From NCBI GenBank assembly GCA_944324455.1, contig CALUWJ010000007.1:41879-105878 (forward strand): a stretch of 64,000 nucleotides of DNA, given 5' to 3'. Positions within the stretch are counted from its first letter, which is position 1, and each line of letters opens with the position of its first letter. Origin of the DNA: Candidatus Gastranaerophilales bacterium (GTDB lineage: Bacteria > Cyanobacteriota > Vampirovibrionia > Gastranaerophilales > Gastranaerophilaceae). Shown here piece by piece: positions 25,490-34,437 of this stretch. The position numbers and the translations under genes are program-made. The notes below the pieces were generated by a model, which made no database searches, had not been told where the DNA came from, and was given only the letters and a program-made list of their open reading frames with translations.

Positions 25490-26799
25490 TTGAAGATAAA
25501 AATTTATCAGCTATTGATGATATAATCCAAAACCACAGAGTTTTTCTTGTGGGCGGATATTTAAGAAATTATTTTTTAAACAATGAAATATCAAAAGATA
25601 AAGACCTTGTTTGTCTTGATAGCGCAATCGATTTAGCTAAAGAAATTGCAAAAAAACTGGATGGAACTTTTATTGAATTAGATAATGAAAATAAAATTTA
25701 TAGAGTTGTTTTAAAAGACAAAGAGAACTTTTTTGATATATCACAAGCATTTGAAAATGATATTGAAAAAGACGCTAAAAGGCGCGATTTTACCATTAAT
25801 TCAATTTTTTATGACTTAAACAAAAAAGAAATATATGACCCTAATTTTGGATTAGATGACTTAAAAAAAGGAATTATAAAAGCAATTTCTTTTGAAAATA
25901 TGTTTGATGATTCTCTAAGATTTTTAAGAATGTATCGCTTCAGCGCAAATACGGGCTTTAAAATTGATGAAAATTTAAAAGAATTTTCTAGAAAAAATTT
26001 TTATAAAATAAATTCAATTGCAAAAGAAAGAATAAACTATGAAATAATGCAGCTTTTCAGTGGCAAATATCTAATTAACACGCTTCTTGAAATGTTTAAC
26101 GACGGGGCTTTAGAAATCATTTTTCCTTTTATTAAAGAAATTAAAAAAATCCCTTCTAACACTCATCATCATCTTGATTTAGTTCATCATTCAATAGAAA
26201 CTGTTAAACATATAAAATCCAATAATCCCTTATTAAAAATAGCAGCGCTATACCATGACATCGGAAAACCCTCGACTTGGACAATAGAACCATCAGGCAG
26301 ACACCGTTTCATAGGTCATGACCTAAAAGGAGCACAACTGGCTAAAAAAGAATTAGAAGAACTAAAATTCTCTAATAAACAAATTTCATATATTTCAGAT
26401 ATGGTGAAATACCACATCTATCCTGCAAGCCTTATAAATTGCCCTGAAAACAAAAAAGCATACGCTCGATTTATACGAAAATTAAAAACAAACACCCCTG
26501 ATATTATTGAACTTTCAAAAGCAGACAGATTAAGCGCAAGAGGAATAGCAGTAAGTGACGAAATGGTTGAAAAAGCTCTTTTGCATCTTGATAATTTACT
26601 TAATTACTACCATGAAATTGAATCTATGGCACAAAATCCAAAATGCCTCTTAAACGGCAAAGAAATCATGGAAATTTTAAACATCAAACCATCTAAATTA
26701 GTTGGCGAAATTACAAATGAACTATTAGAAATGCAATTAAGCAAAGAAATTTCAACAAAAAAACAAGCTATGGATTTTATTAAAAAATACAAAAAATAA
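25483..26799 (+). CDS. cca: CCA-adding tRNA nucleotidyltransferase with HD domain
   Basis: A 438-residue class II nucleotidyltransferase. It has VGGYLRN at 18-24, the acidic pair in KDKDLVC, RRDFTINSIFYDL (nucleotide selection region) and LRFLRMYRF. A C-terminal HD domain follows (HHHLDLVHHS...AALYHDIGKPSTW). It repairs or adds 3' CCA. Both tRNA genes in this window lack an encoded CCA, so such an enzyme is needed. It is translationally coupled to rsmE. Confidence 0.9.
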   Translation: MLIEDKNLSAIDDIIQNHRVFLVGGYLRNYFLNNEISKDKDLVCLDSAIDLAKEIAKKLDGTFIELDNENKIYRVVLKDKENFFDISQAFENDIEKDAKRRDFTINSIFYDLNKKEIYDPNFGLDDLKKGIIKAISFENMFDDSLRFLRMYRFSANTGFKIDENLKEFSRKNFYKINSIAKERINYEIMQLFSGKYLINTLLEMFNDGALEIIFPFIKEIKKIPSNTHHHLDLVHHSIETVKHIKSNNPLLKIAALYHDIGKPSTWTIEPSGRHRFIGHDLKGAQLAKKELEELKFSNKQISYISDMVKYHIYPASLINCPENKKAYARFIRKLKTNTPDIIELSKADRLSARGIAVSDEMVEKALLHLDNLLNYYHEIESMAQNPKCLLNGKEIMEILNIKPSKLVGEITNELLEMQLSKEISTKKQAMDFIKKYKK

Positions 26800-26800
26800 A

Positions 26801-26824
26801 GCCGCTAAAGACAACTTTAACGGC
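26801..26824 (-). terminator. Hairpin terminating the 26873 gene
   Basis: Stem GCCGCTAAAG/CTTTAACGGC with one mismatch and loop ACAA. On the minus strand it is followed by TTTATTTTTT, so it terminates the small minus-strand gene rather than cca. Confidence 0.65.
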
Positions 26825-26872
26825 GCTAAAAATTAAACAATAGAGGAGAATAAGGAAAAAACTCTCGCTATC

Positions 26873-27259
26873 TTACTCGGCTGCATATATATTCGCAGCC
26901 AAAGCAAGTTTATCTTGTTGTGATAATGCATTTGGAAATTCTGCTTCAATTACATCAGCAACTTGATTAACTCCATTTTCAAATTTACCCATCATGGCTT
27001 CAATATCTTTGATTCTATTTTCATCTAAATAATCACTAGGGTTAACTTCTGCTCTGGAATTTATATTAATCTGAGCTTTGTTTTGTAAGCCTGCAATGTT
27101 CATTGCGCTAAACATTTCTTCAGCGCTTACCTCATTTTTCACACCTGCACTTTTAGCTTCTTGCGCAACTTCTTTCTTTTCTTTTCCTTCGCTTTTTTTA
27201 GCACCAATTCCTGAATTTCCTATTGAATAGCTGCCAAATCTAACTTGATTAACATCCAT
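26873..27259 (-). CDS. Small lineage-specific protein with N-terminal VRFGS motif, sigma-28-type promoter
   Basis: Not recognised. The 128-residue acidic protein starts MDVNQVRFGSYSIGNSGIGAKK, one of several proteins here with a hydrophobic-x-Phe-Gly/Lys element near the N-terminus. The rest is Glu/Lys/Ala-rich and helical (about residues 75-128, ending AANIYAAE). There is no signal peptide or membrane segment. GGAGC lies before the ATG. A sigma-28-like promoter 45 bp upstream suggests it belongs to the flagellar regulon; it could be a secreted or accessory flagellar protein. Confidence 0.65.
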   Translation of the reverse strand: MDVNQVRFGSYSIGNSGIGAKKSEGKEKKEVAQEAKSAGVKNEVSAEEMFSAMNIAGLQNKAQININSRAEVNPSDYLDENRIKDIEAMMGKFENGVNQVADVIEAEFPNALSQQDKLALAANIYAAE

Positions 27260-27303
27260 AACTTTTTGCTCCTTATTGTCTATTGTTTTTATTTACATAA
27301 TGA

Positions 27304-27331
27304 ATATCGACAAAGATTCATTTAATCTTTA
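27304..27331 (-). promoter_or_regulatory. Sigma-28-like promoter of the 26873 gene
   Basis: On the minus strand TAAA (27328-27331) within CTAAAG, a 16-bp spacer and GTCGATAT (27304-27311). The -10 differs from GCCGATAA at two positions, and the core CGATAT is the same as at flagellin and the fliW operon. Confidence 0.55.
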
Positions 27332-27366
27332 GAATTTAAAGTTTTATTTTTACAAAAGTTTACATT

Positions 27367-27398
27367 AAAAATGCCTCTTAATAATAAGAGGCATTTTT
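27367..27398 (-). terminator. Intrinsic terminator after the 27416 gene
   Basis: Fourteen-bp perfect stem with core ATGCCTCTTA/TAAGAGGCAT and loop ATAA, followed by a T-rich tail on the minus strand. Confidence 0.88.
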
Positions 27399-27415
27399 AC
27401 TATATTATAAACCAG

Positions 27416-28183
27416 CTATTCTTTTATTTCTCTTACAACTTCTATTTCATCGTTTTCTTCAGTTGACGAAAAATCAGCTTCTTTACTATCTTCTTTACTT
27501 AATTCTTCTTTAGTTTCTATTTTTGATTCTTCTATTATTTCAGATTCGTTTTCTTTTTTTTGAATTTCTTCTAAATTTTCATCCACATCCCTATCTTTAG
27601 CAGATTTTACTACCAAATAAAATGTATCACCTTTGTTTACGCTGACTTCACTACCATATTCAACCATAGATAAAAATGAATCTTTATAAACCTGTTTTGC
27701 ACCTGATTTAAGCCTATTGCCCTCAGGATTTGTTGCAAAGCCATCAGCAAAAGAAACACAATACGAAAATCCTTTCATAAAAAAATTACCAACAGCACCC
27801 GCTGCTGTTTTAACTATTTTTTTAGGAGGTGTTTTTTTAATTTCTTCTTTATTTAAAACAGTCTTAGCATACCTTGCCACCAATGGCTCTGGAACGTTAT
27901 GCACACCCTTTGAATCTTGATAGCTAACTACTGAAAAATAAATTTTGGCGTCCCTTTTTGCTCTTGTTGGGTCAGTTATTTTTTTTAAAACACAATTTAA
28001 AATATCACCTTTAATCATAAAAATGTCATTCATGGTGCCATCTTCAATCAACTTAAAGCTGATGTTTGCGCTTTGTTCAATATTTTCACTTGAAAAATCA
28101 CTTAATGCTTCAACATGCAATTTGTCTGCTGCAAAAGCACAAGAAGTAAATAATATCATCGCCAGCAAAAAAATCTTTTTCAT
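27416..28183 (-). CDS. Exported protein with acidic C-terminal tail
   Basis: A 255-residue protein with a signal peptide (MKKIFLLAMILFTSCAFAA). The mature core of about 180 residues contains beta-rich segments (SANISFKLIEDGTMNDIF, AKIYFSVVSYQD), a KKTPPKKIVKTAAGAVG stretch, and a final strand KGDTFYLVVKSAKDRD. The last 55 residues are almost all Glu, Ser, Lys and Asp, so probably disordered. No family is recognised. It lies downstream of the GC-rich cluster and tRNA-Lys. Confidence 0.65.
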   Translation of the reverse strand: MKKIFLLAMILFTSCAFAADKLHVEALSDFSSENIEQSANISFKLIEDGTMNDIFMIKGDILNCVLKKITDPTRAKRDAKIYFSVVSYQDSKGVHNVPEPLVARYAKTVLNKEEIKKTPPKKIVKTAAGAVGNFFMKGFSYCVSFADGFATNPEGNRLKSGAKQVYKDSFLSMVEYGSEVSVNKGDTFYLVVKSAKDRDVDENLEEIQKKENESEIIEESKIETKEELSKEDSKEADFSSTEENDEIEVVREIKE

Positions 28184-28263
28184 AAAATAAACCTATATAA
28201 CCCCTAAAAATTTGGAGATAATGTCCGTAAAATCGAACTATGCTCCTGTGAAATCAAAGATTT

Positions 28264-28447
28264 CTACGCACCCCAAGGGTGTTTCCAATCCCTAAGGCTC
28301 ACAAGTTCGCTAAGGGATTGTGGGCATCGCCTTCGTCCAGTTTCGTCCTGTCCGCCGAAACTCATCGTTTCGCCGCCACGGACTCACATCCGTATGCTTT
28401 TTCGTTTTCGCCTACTCCGTCGGAGTACGGCTCAAACTTCAAAAGTA
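28264..28447. repeat. GC-rich cluster of five small hairpins beside tRNA-Lys
   Basis: Just 3' of tRNA-Lys lies about 180 bp that is strongly GC-rich against the local background and packed with inverted repeats: CACCC-CAA-GGGTG (28269-28281), CAATCCCT/AGGGATTG (28286-28320), GAAAC-TCATC-GTTTC, ACGGA-CTCACA-TCCGT and TACTCCG-T-CGGAGTA. Open frames through it are probably chance translations. It may be a dispersed palindromic element or an integration scar next to a tRNA. Confidence 0.55.
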
Positions 28448-28520
<73 letters not shown>

Positions 28521-28533
28521 AAATTATATATAT

Positions 28534-28562
28534 ACTATAAAATAACTTTATGCTAAAATCAA
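28534..28562 (-). promoter_or_regulatory. Promoter of tRNA-Lys
   Basis: On the minus strand TTGATT (28557-28562), 17-bp spacer and TATAGT (28534-28539), placing the start point a few bases before the tRNA. It sits in the 49-bp gap between two divergent tRNA genes. Confidence 0.65.
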
Positions 28563-28569
28563 GTTAAAT

Positions 28570-28643
28570 GTCCACGTAGTTCAGATGGATAGAACGTCAC
28601 CCTCCTAAGGTGAATGTCGGAGGTTCGAATCCTCTCGTGGACA
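28570..28643 (+). tRNA. tRNA-Arg (anticodon CCT)
   Basis: A 74-nt cloverleaf: acceptor GTCCACG/CGTGGAC, D-stem GTTC/GAAC, anticodon stem TCACC/GGTGA with loop CTCCTAA giving CCT for AGG codons, and T-arm GGAGG-TTCGAAT-CCTCT (one terminal G-T pair). The discriminator is A and the 3' CCA is not encoded. Confidence 0.96.
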
Positions 28644-28719
28644 TTTATTTGTATAAACAGCAAAAATTTTTTTTTATGATTTTTATATTGATGTCTGAAC
28701 TAAAACATTAAATATTTGT

Positions 28720-30699
28720 ATGAAAATAAATTTTTTATCTTTTAAACCCATCAATACATTCGCAAAACAACAAAATAACACAGTAAAATACAATACTGTG
28801 CCATTGCAATACGACACTTTTGAAAAAAACACAGTAGTTTTCAAAAGCAAAAATTGCTCAACTGCCAATTTTGAAATAAAAAATCTTCAAAATCTGCATT
28901 GTCCTGTTTGCGGATATTTAATGCTAAGTCCAAATCAACAAGAAATTTTTGCAAATGATATTAAAAACAAAAAAGGCGAAGCCTTAATTAAAACCCTTGA
29001 AAAATACGAAGATGAAAGCGTTTTCACACACGAACAAAACAAAGAAAAAAAAGGAATTTTTAATCCATATCGGCAACAAGTTGTTAATGTTATAAAAGAT
29101 TTGGCTTCCAAAAATCCGACTTTAGAATTATCACAACTGGTTAAAATACAAGCTGATATTTGTATTTCTTCTCTAATAAAAGAACAGCTCAAAATAACTA
29201 ATGAATTAAGTGATTTTGTAGAAAAAAACACACAAGATAAAGAAGAAAAAGAACTATTAAAAAAGATAATTCAAGAATACATAAAAAGAATTAAAGGTGA
29301 AAGCAAAACCGAATTTTCAAGAAAAATGTTCATTTATGACATTTTAATGATTGCAGATAAAGATGAAAATAAAGAAAAAATCAGAGAAATAATATGCAAA
29401 TTACCAAATTCCAAAAATGACATAAATTCATTTTTCGTAAAATATTCTAAAGACAAAAGAACCTCAAAAGAAATTGCACTAAAATTAGTCGGACAATCTC
29501 GCCCAACAGCTGAGCATCTTCTGCCAAGCTCTAAAAACGGCGCAAATAGCCTATCTAATTATTTATGCGACTGTGCAGATTGTAACCAAAAAAGAGGAAA
29601 TACAGATTTTCACGATTGGCAAAAAAATATTCCAAATTTTCAACAACGCCTTCAAGAACACTTGTTTACAATCCAAAAAGCACTGGATAAAGGCGAACTG
29701 CCTGACAGTTACGATTCATATATTCCTGATATTATAAATACCATATACAAACTAAGTAATGGTCAAATAGAGTTATATAGACCCGATTCAACTCTTGATA
29801 AAACCGTTGCAAAAATTATTGAAAAAAGACAACAAACCCTAGCAAGCTATCAAGCAAAATTTGATAAAATAAAACAAGAAAAATCAGAAGTTAATAATTC
29901 CATAAAAACAGCAAAAACATCCCCTTATTATGAAAAAATTATTTCTGGCGAACAAACAATAGAACAAATAAGAAAATCAATTAATCTTAAAATTGCACAA
30001 CTAAAATCAATTCTAAAACAACATCAAGCTATCTTAGATGAACAAAAACAACTGGATGAAAAAGCGCCAATACAGAAAAAAATCGTGCAGCTTCAAAGTG
30101 AAATAAAACAATATTCAAGAAAAAATGTACAACTTGAAAAAGCAGGTCTTGCAAATTCAAGCTGTGCAAATGAATATAAAAATTATTTACACATTAAAAA
30201 ACTTTATGATGAAGCACTTGAAAAAAGAGATTATTTCTTATTTGGCGGCGACCTGAATAAAAGCAAAAATTTAATTGAAATCTTAAATTATGCGCTAAAA
30301 GCAATGAGTGAGGAATTGGCAATATATAAAAATTCAGAAAAAATTGAATATTTTATTAATATTGAAAAAATGGGCGCCTGCAACCAAAAGCTAAAAGAAT
30401 TAAATAAAAGGCTTCAAGCAATCCAAAAACACAAACAAAAAACCCAAAAACATTTGATTGCCCTAGAAAATGAATTAAAAGGCAAAACAATTACAAACAT
30501 AAAAAACGAATATTTAGCACTATTAGAAGCAAAAAAAGCAATTGATTTAATTGAATCACTTCCCCAATTGGAACAACAATCAGAATGCTTAACAGATATT
30601 ATTCAACACAATTCAAATATATTGAAAAATGCGCAAAATATCTATAAAACATCTTCAAACAGAAAGTTTGACGAACTGATAAGCAAATTATATTTATAA
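28720..30699 (+). CDS. HNH-nuclease-like protein with inserted domain and long coiled coil
   Basis: A 659-residue cytoplasmic-type protein starting MKINFLSFKPINTF. A zinc-knuckle half CPVCG is at 61-65. The rest of an HNH motif is at 262-294: PTAEHLLPSSKNGANSLSNYLCDCADCNQKRGN, with E265-H266 as the active-site pair, N280 as the central Asn, and C285/C288 completing the CxxC...CxxC zinc site. Between the halves sits a helical insert of about 200 residues, unlike the usual 20-30. Residues about 370-655 form a Lys/Gln/Glu-rich coiled coil. It may cleave or bind nucleic acid; target unknown. It has its own gene unit after tRNA-Arg. Confidence 0.65.
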   Translation: MKINFLSFKPINTFAKQQNNTVKYNTVPLQYDTFEKNTVVFKSKNCSTANFEIKNLQNLHCPVCGYLMLSPNQQEIFANDIKNKKGEALIKTLEKYEDESVFTHEQNKEKKGIFNPYRQQVVNVIKDLASKNPTLELSQLVKIQADICISSLIKEQLKITNELSDFVEKNTQDKEEKELLKKIIQEYIKRIKGESKTEFSRKMFIYDILMIADKDENKEKIREIICKLPNSKNDINSFFVKYSKDKRTSKEIALKLVGQSRPTAEHLLPSSKNGANSLSNYLCDCADCNQKRGNTDFHDWQKNIPNFQQRLQEHLFTIQKALDKGELPDSYDSYIPDIINTIYKLSNGQIELYRPDSTLDKTVAKIIEKRQQTLASYQAKFDKIKQEKSEVNNSIKTAKTSPYYEKIISGEQTIEQIRKSINLKIAQLKSILKQHQAILDEQKQLDEKAPIQKKIVQLQSEIKQYSRKNVQLEKAGLANSSCANEYKNYLHIKKLYDEALEKRDYFLFGGDLNKSKNLIEILNYALKAMSEELAIYKNSEKIEYFINIEKMGACNQKLKELNKRLQAIQKHKQKTQKHLIALENELKGKTITNIKNEYLALLEAKKAIDLIESLPQLEQQSECLTDIIQHNSNILKNAQNIYKTSSNRKFDELISKLYL

Positions 30700-30801
30700 A
30701 ATATTAAGTTATGTAACAAAAATTATCAACTTCGAAATTATAAAAAGTATATCGTTTTTATATACATATAAGACGAATATCAAGCGAAGGAGATAATAAA
30801 T

Positions 30802-30990
30802 ATGTTATCAGTTGATTTTAATTTTATGCAAGCACCAAAAAGCAAAGCTAACCCTGAAACAGCAGGTTCAATAGCTTATAACCCAAGCCAAGAGTCAATT
30901 TTTAACACTGTTGAAACTGCAGGTTCTATTGCGTCAAATAACACATCTTCAAATTCTTCATCATCTTCATCATTCTGCGCAATAGCATAA
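30802..30990 (+). CDS. 62-residue peptide with duplicated ETAGSIA motif
   Basis: A strong ribosome site GAAGGAG stands 9 bp before the ATG. The product begins MLSVDFNFMQAPKSKANP, then ETAGSIA twice (residues 19-25 and 38-44), each followed by Asn/Ser-rich spacers, a run of serines, and ends FCAIA. It has no signal peptide or membrane helix. The leader-plus-repeat layout resembles a precursor peptide, but no maturation enzyme adjoins. It is followed 22 bp later by a 46-residue membrane peptide. Confidence 0.6.
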   Translation: MLSVDFNFMQAPKSKANPETAGSIAYNPSQESIFNTVETAGSIASNNTSSNSSSSSSFCAIA

Positions 30991-31012
30991 AAAACAAAAT
31001 AGCGAGGGAAAA

Positions 31013-31153
31013 ATGACAGACACAAAGCTCATAAACTGTCTTTTGGTAACACTTGCGGTAATTTCTTGCACAATGTTTATCTGGACAATTAATTATATAT
31101 CTACAACCGACAATACAAATATTCCAATGACCATTTCAGCATTCAATGCGTAA
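31013..31153 (+). CDS. 46-residue single-span membrane peptide
   Basis: A short gene starting at ATG 31013 with GAGGG 5 bp upstream and ending TAA at 31151-31153. The product MTDTKLINCLLVTLAVISCT continues to one hydrophobic helix (about residues 7-28, with two cysteines) and a polar Thr/Asn-rich tail. It is co-directional with the ETAGSIA peptide and shares its terminator. Function is unknown; it may be a partner or transporter-like anchor for that peptide. Confidence 0.55.
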   Translation: MTDTKLINCLLVTLAVISCTMFIWTINYISTTDNTNIPMTISAFNA

Positions 31154-31195
31154 AAAAATTTTAAATTAAAGGCTACAAAGACAAAAGGGATGACA

Positions 31196-31218
31196 AAAGA
31201 GGCTCAATGAGCCTCTTT
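31196..31218 (+). terminator. Bidirectional terminator after the two small genes
   Basis: Stem AAAGAGGCTC/GAGCCTCTTT with loop AAT, followed by AATTTTTC. It overlaps the 3' end of the convergent methyltransferase gene, including its stop codon. Confidence 0.82.
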
Positions 31219-31824
31219 AATTTTTCTTGATAACATCATTCCTGTACCTAATTCTAAAATTTGTGATTGATAATTTGAATTATTAAACAAATTTTCAGTA
31301 TAATCTTTTACCTTTTCATAGTGGGATAAAATATTATCAGCCAAAATAACCCCGCCATCAACAAGCATTTTATCAATTAATCTAAAATATTCTATATATT
31401 CTTTTTTATTTGCATCAATAAAAACAAAATCAAATTTTTCTCTTTTGTTTTTTTTAATTTCTTCTAGAATATCTTCTAAAACAACAACAGCTGAACCGAT
31501 TTTTGGTTCACATGGAACATCAGAAGCACACAAAGCAAAATTTTTTCTTGCAACGGACTGTCTTTTTTCCCAAAATTCAATTGTTGTTAATTTCCCCTTT
31601 GTTTCTTTTAGGGCTTTTAAAATCCATATTCCGCTATATCCGTTTGAAGTGCCGATTTCAAGAACATTTTTTGAATTATTTATTTTAATTAATGTGTTTA
31701 AAAAATTAGCACATTCCCTATCTAAATTCCAAAAATCAGACCTTGTTTTTTCTAAAGACAATAATATTTCTTCAGTTTTTTCATCAAAATATTTAGAATT
31801 TATTTTTTTAATATTATCTTCCAT
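31204..31824 (-). CDS. Class I SAM-dependent O-methyltransferase (TrmR/COMT-like)
   Basis: The 206-residue family-3 O-methyltransferase has a SAM motif VLEIGTSNGYSGIWIL at about 58-73, acidic TTIEFWEKR and the metal/catalytic block FVFIDANKKEYIEYF with LADNIL. Relatives include the tRNA 5-hydroxyuridine methyltransferase TrmR. A U32 hydroxylation-type protein is present at 12386, which would fit an mo5U34 pathway, but small-molecule methylation is equally possible. It abuts the beta-propeller gene. Confidence 0.85.
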   Translation of the reverse strand: MEDNIKKINSKYFDEKTEEILLSLEKTRSDFWNLDRECANFLNTLIKINNSKNVLEIGTSNGYSGIWILKALKETKGKLTTIEFWEKRQSVARKNFALCASDVPCEPKIGSAVVVLEDILEEIKKNKREKFDFVFIDANKKEYIEYFRLIDKMLVDGGVILADNILSHYEKVKDYTENLFNNSNYQSQILELGTGMMLSRKIKEAH

Positions 31825-33288
31825 TTATAGCCTTTGAGATTTATCAAGAATTATTATGTTTGCAACATCGATATATGACTCTTGGGTTTTAACCAATTTC
31901 ATTGTAGTTGGATTATATATCAAATAACTTTTAGCATTGATTCCTGTTATCATAATATTGTTATCGTTTGGAATTAAAGTCAATTTTGAATAAAAACCAT
32001 CTTTCGATAATTGTTCCCTTGAAACAATTTTTCCCTCAACAGTATCATAAACATCCATATAGCCTTCTTTAGAACACAAAATAAAAATCTTATGTTGATA
32101 TATTAATGCATCAGTCGGTTTTTTATCTAAGTCCACAACACTGATTTGTTTAGCTTGGGCTTTATCAAAAACATAAAGCTGAGAGTCTGTTCTAGATAAG
32201 ACATAAACATTTGCAATATCAGATAAAATTTTTGATACATTGGCTACTTTACCTAAAGGTTGAACTATGAACTCTGCACCGCTTTTTGTAACATTATAAA
32301 TCTGTTGTGTATACTCATCATAAAAAGATATTGATTCATCTAAATCACAATATGTTATTTTAGATGGTTTTTGGTCTAATTTAACCACTTTATCCAATTG
32401 CATAGAGTTCAAATTAACAACATAAATTGCTTTTGCGTTTTGACTTGTAACATAAGCAAGATTTTCTTTTTTGTTCAATGCAACATCAGTTGCTTGTGCA
32501 TCAATTGGAATTGTTGCTATTGTTCTTTCATCTTTTAAATCAATTATTTCAAGGTTTTTAGTACTCCAATATAAAACAAGCGCAACTTTTGATTTTTCAG
32601 ATGTAACTATTTTAGATGGCATTGAAGAAAGCTTCAATTCATACAAAGGCTCTTTTGATGTAGAATCATACACTGATAAGAACTTTGAATTTTGAGGATT
32701 TATGAATGTTTTTTTATCTTTAAAGTCAACAACCGGAATAAATTCATTTCTTTTTACTTGAGGGGCATAAGGACTTTTAATTTTTTCTTTTTCTTCATTA
32801 TTTAAAGCGAGAGAATTTTCTTCCTTTGATGGAATTAACAAATCTCCAAGGGTTAATTTTAAACTTTCAGGCATTTTTAAACCAACGGGAGTCAACATAT
32901 CTTGAGGCATTAAACCAAGTCTGACTTTGATTGGTAAATCATCTTTTTTTGTTAAAGTATAATTTCCTTTTTCATCTTTAAAAACTTTTAATAATGAATA
33001 TCCGTTATTAAATAAAACCACCTCGGGCAGTGCTGATAGAGGTTTTTTATCTGGATAAGTATAATCAATTTGAATACTTTCCACAGTAGTATCAGATGGA
33101 GGATACAAAGGAATATACATAACATCATCACTTAAAGTAATAACACTATCAAACCTTTGTTGGGCATTAGGAAGGCTTTGTTTTATATATTTCCAAACAT
33201 CTTGAGGAAGTTTAGCAGCAGATGCAATATTATTTAACATTAAATAAAATGCAAGTACAATCGATAAAACAACTTTCTTAACCTTCAT
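31825..33288 (-). CDS. Exported beta-propeller protein (YVTN-like repeats)
   Basis: A 487-residue protein with a signal peptide (MKVKKVVLSIVLAFYLMLNNIASAA). From about residue 195 there are repeated strands of YVTN/WD-like type: NLEIIDLKDERTIATIPI, NLAYVTSQNAKAIYVVNL, VYVLSRTDSQLYVFDKAQ, KEGYMDVYDTVEGKIVS. These suggest a six- or seven-bladed propeller in the envelope. The N-terminal 190 residues are a separate beta region. It lies 19 bp downstream of dnaJ. No enzyme residues are seen; binding or scaffold function is likely. Confidence 0.75.
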   Translation of the reverse strand: MKVKKVVLSIVLAFYLMLNNIASAAKLPQDVWKYIKQSLPNAQQRFDSVITLSDDVMYIPLYPPSDTTVESIQIDYTYPDKKPLSALPEVVLFNNGYSLLKVFKDEKGNYTLTKKDDLPIKVRLGLMPQDMLTPVGLKMPESLKLTLGDLLIPSKEENSLALNNEEKEKIKSPYAPQVKRNEFIPVVDFKDKKTFINPQNSKFLSVYDSTSKEPLYELKLSSMPSKIVTSEKSKVALVLYWSTKNLEIIDLKDERTIATIPIDAQATDVALNKKENLAYVTSQNAKAIYVVNLNSMQLDKVVKLDQKPSKITYCDLDESISFYDEYTQQIYNVTKSGAEFIVQPLGKVANVSKILSDIANVYVLSRTDSQLYVFDKAQAKQISVVDLDKKPTDALIYQHKIFILCSKEGYMDVYDTVEGKIVSREQLSKDGFYSKLTLIPNDNNIMITGINAKSYLIYNPTTMKLVKTQESYIDVANIIILDKSQRL

Positions 33289-33306
33289 CTTATTCCTCCT
33301 GTTGCC

Positions 33307-34437
33307 CTATTTTCCAAGAGCCTGTTTCATTCTATCTATCAAATTATCCTTATCTTGCTGTTTTGATAACATATAAAGTTCTTTATATAATCTTTCTTCT
33401 TGAGAAGATAATTTTTTAGGAACAGCTACTTTTATTGTAATATAGTGATTACCTCTTTGTGTATCGCTGCCAAGATAAGGTACGCCTTGTCCTTTCAGAG
33501 TAAGCCTATCACCATTTTGAACCCCTTGAGGAATTTTCAAAAGAGTTTCACCATGGATTGTTTTAACTGTTATTTCATCTCCTAAAACAGCTTGAGGAGT
33601 TGAAATAGTCAATTCCGTATAAATATCAAAACCTTGACGGGCAAATTCCTTAGATGGTTTTGTATGTATTACAACATATAAATCACCTGTCCTGCCGCCA
33701 TTTCTTCCTGCATTTCCTTCGTTAGCCACACGCATTTTTGAACCATGCTCAACACCATGCGGAATTTTTATTGTAATTTTCTTTTCTTTTTCAATTGCAC
33801 CCACACCATGACAAGCTTTACAAAATGCTTTCGGGTTTTTCCCAGTCCCATGGCAATTAGGACAAGTTGTAACAGATGTAAAAGAACCCAAGATAGTTTG
33901 TGTGCTTTTTTGTATTCTACCTGCTCCTTTACAAACAGGGCAAACCGTATCTTTAGCATCTTTATCCATTCCTGTTGAATTACAAGTTTCACAAGGTTCA
34001 AGATGTCTTATTGTAATTTGCTTTTCAAGACCAAAACAAGCCTCTAAAAAGTCAATTTCAATATCCAATCTTAAATCATCGCCTCTTTCAGGTGCATTAG
34101 CATTTCTTTCATAAGAAGAAAATCCGCCAAAACCCCCGCCAAAAAATGATGAAAATATATCAGATAAATCTATATCACCCATATTGAATGAATTGGGGTT
34201 AAATCCTGCATTAGATAGACCTTCTTCACCATATCTATCGTAAATTTCTCTTTTATTATCATCGTACAATGTTTCATAAGCTTTTCCCAACTCTTTAAAT
34301 TTATCAGCTGCGTCAGGCGCTTTATTAACATCAGGATGATATTTTCTGGCTAATTTCCTAAAAGCAGACTTTATTTCTTCTTTTGAAGCGTTTTTTTGAA
34401 CGCCTAATATTTCATAATAATCCATTGTTTTATTCAT
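33307..34437 (-). CDS. dnaJ: Chaperone protein DnaJ
   Basis: Co-chaperone that stimulates DnaK ATPase and holds unfolded protein. The 376-residue type I protein has all parts: a J domain with HPD at 34-36, a Gly/Phe-rich linker ([11 protein letters not shown]), four zinc repeats ([32 protein letters not shown]) and the C-terminal substrate domains. It overlaps grpE by 8 bp. dnaK and hrcA are not adjacent, unlike the common hrcA-grpE-dnaK-dnaJ order. Confidence 0.97.
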   Translation of the reverse strand: MNKTMDYYEILGVQKNASKEEIKSAFRKLARKYHPDVNKAPDAADKFKELGKAYETLYDDNKREIYDRYGEEGLSNAGFNPNSFNMGDIDLSDIFSSFFGGGFGGFSSYERNANAPERGDDLRLDIEIDFLEACFGLEKQITIRHLEPCETCNSTGMDKDAKDTVCPVCKGAGRIQKSTQTILGSFTSVTTCPNCHGTGKNPKAFCKACHGVGAIEKEKKITIKIPHGVEHGSKMRVANEGNAGRNGGRTGDLYVVIHTKPSKEFARQGFDIYTELTISTPQAVLGDEITVKTIHGETLLKIPQGVQNGDRLTLKGQGVPYLGSDTQRGNHYITIKVAVPKKLSSQEERLYKELYMLSKQQDKDNLIDRMKQALGK

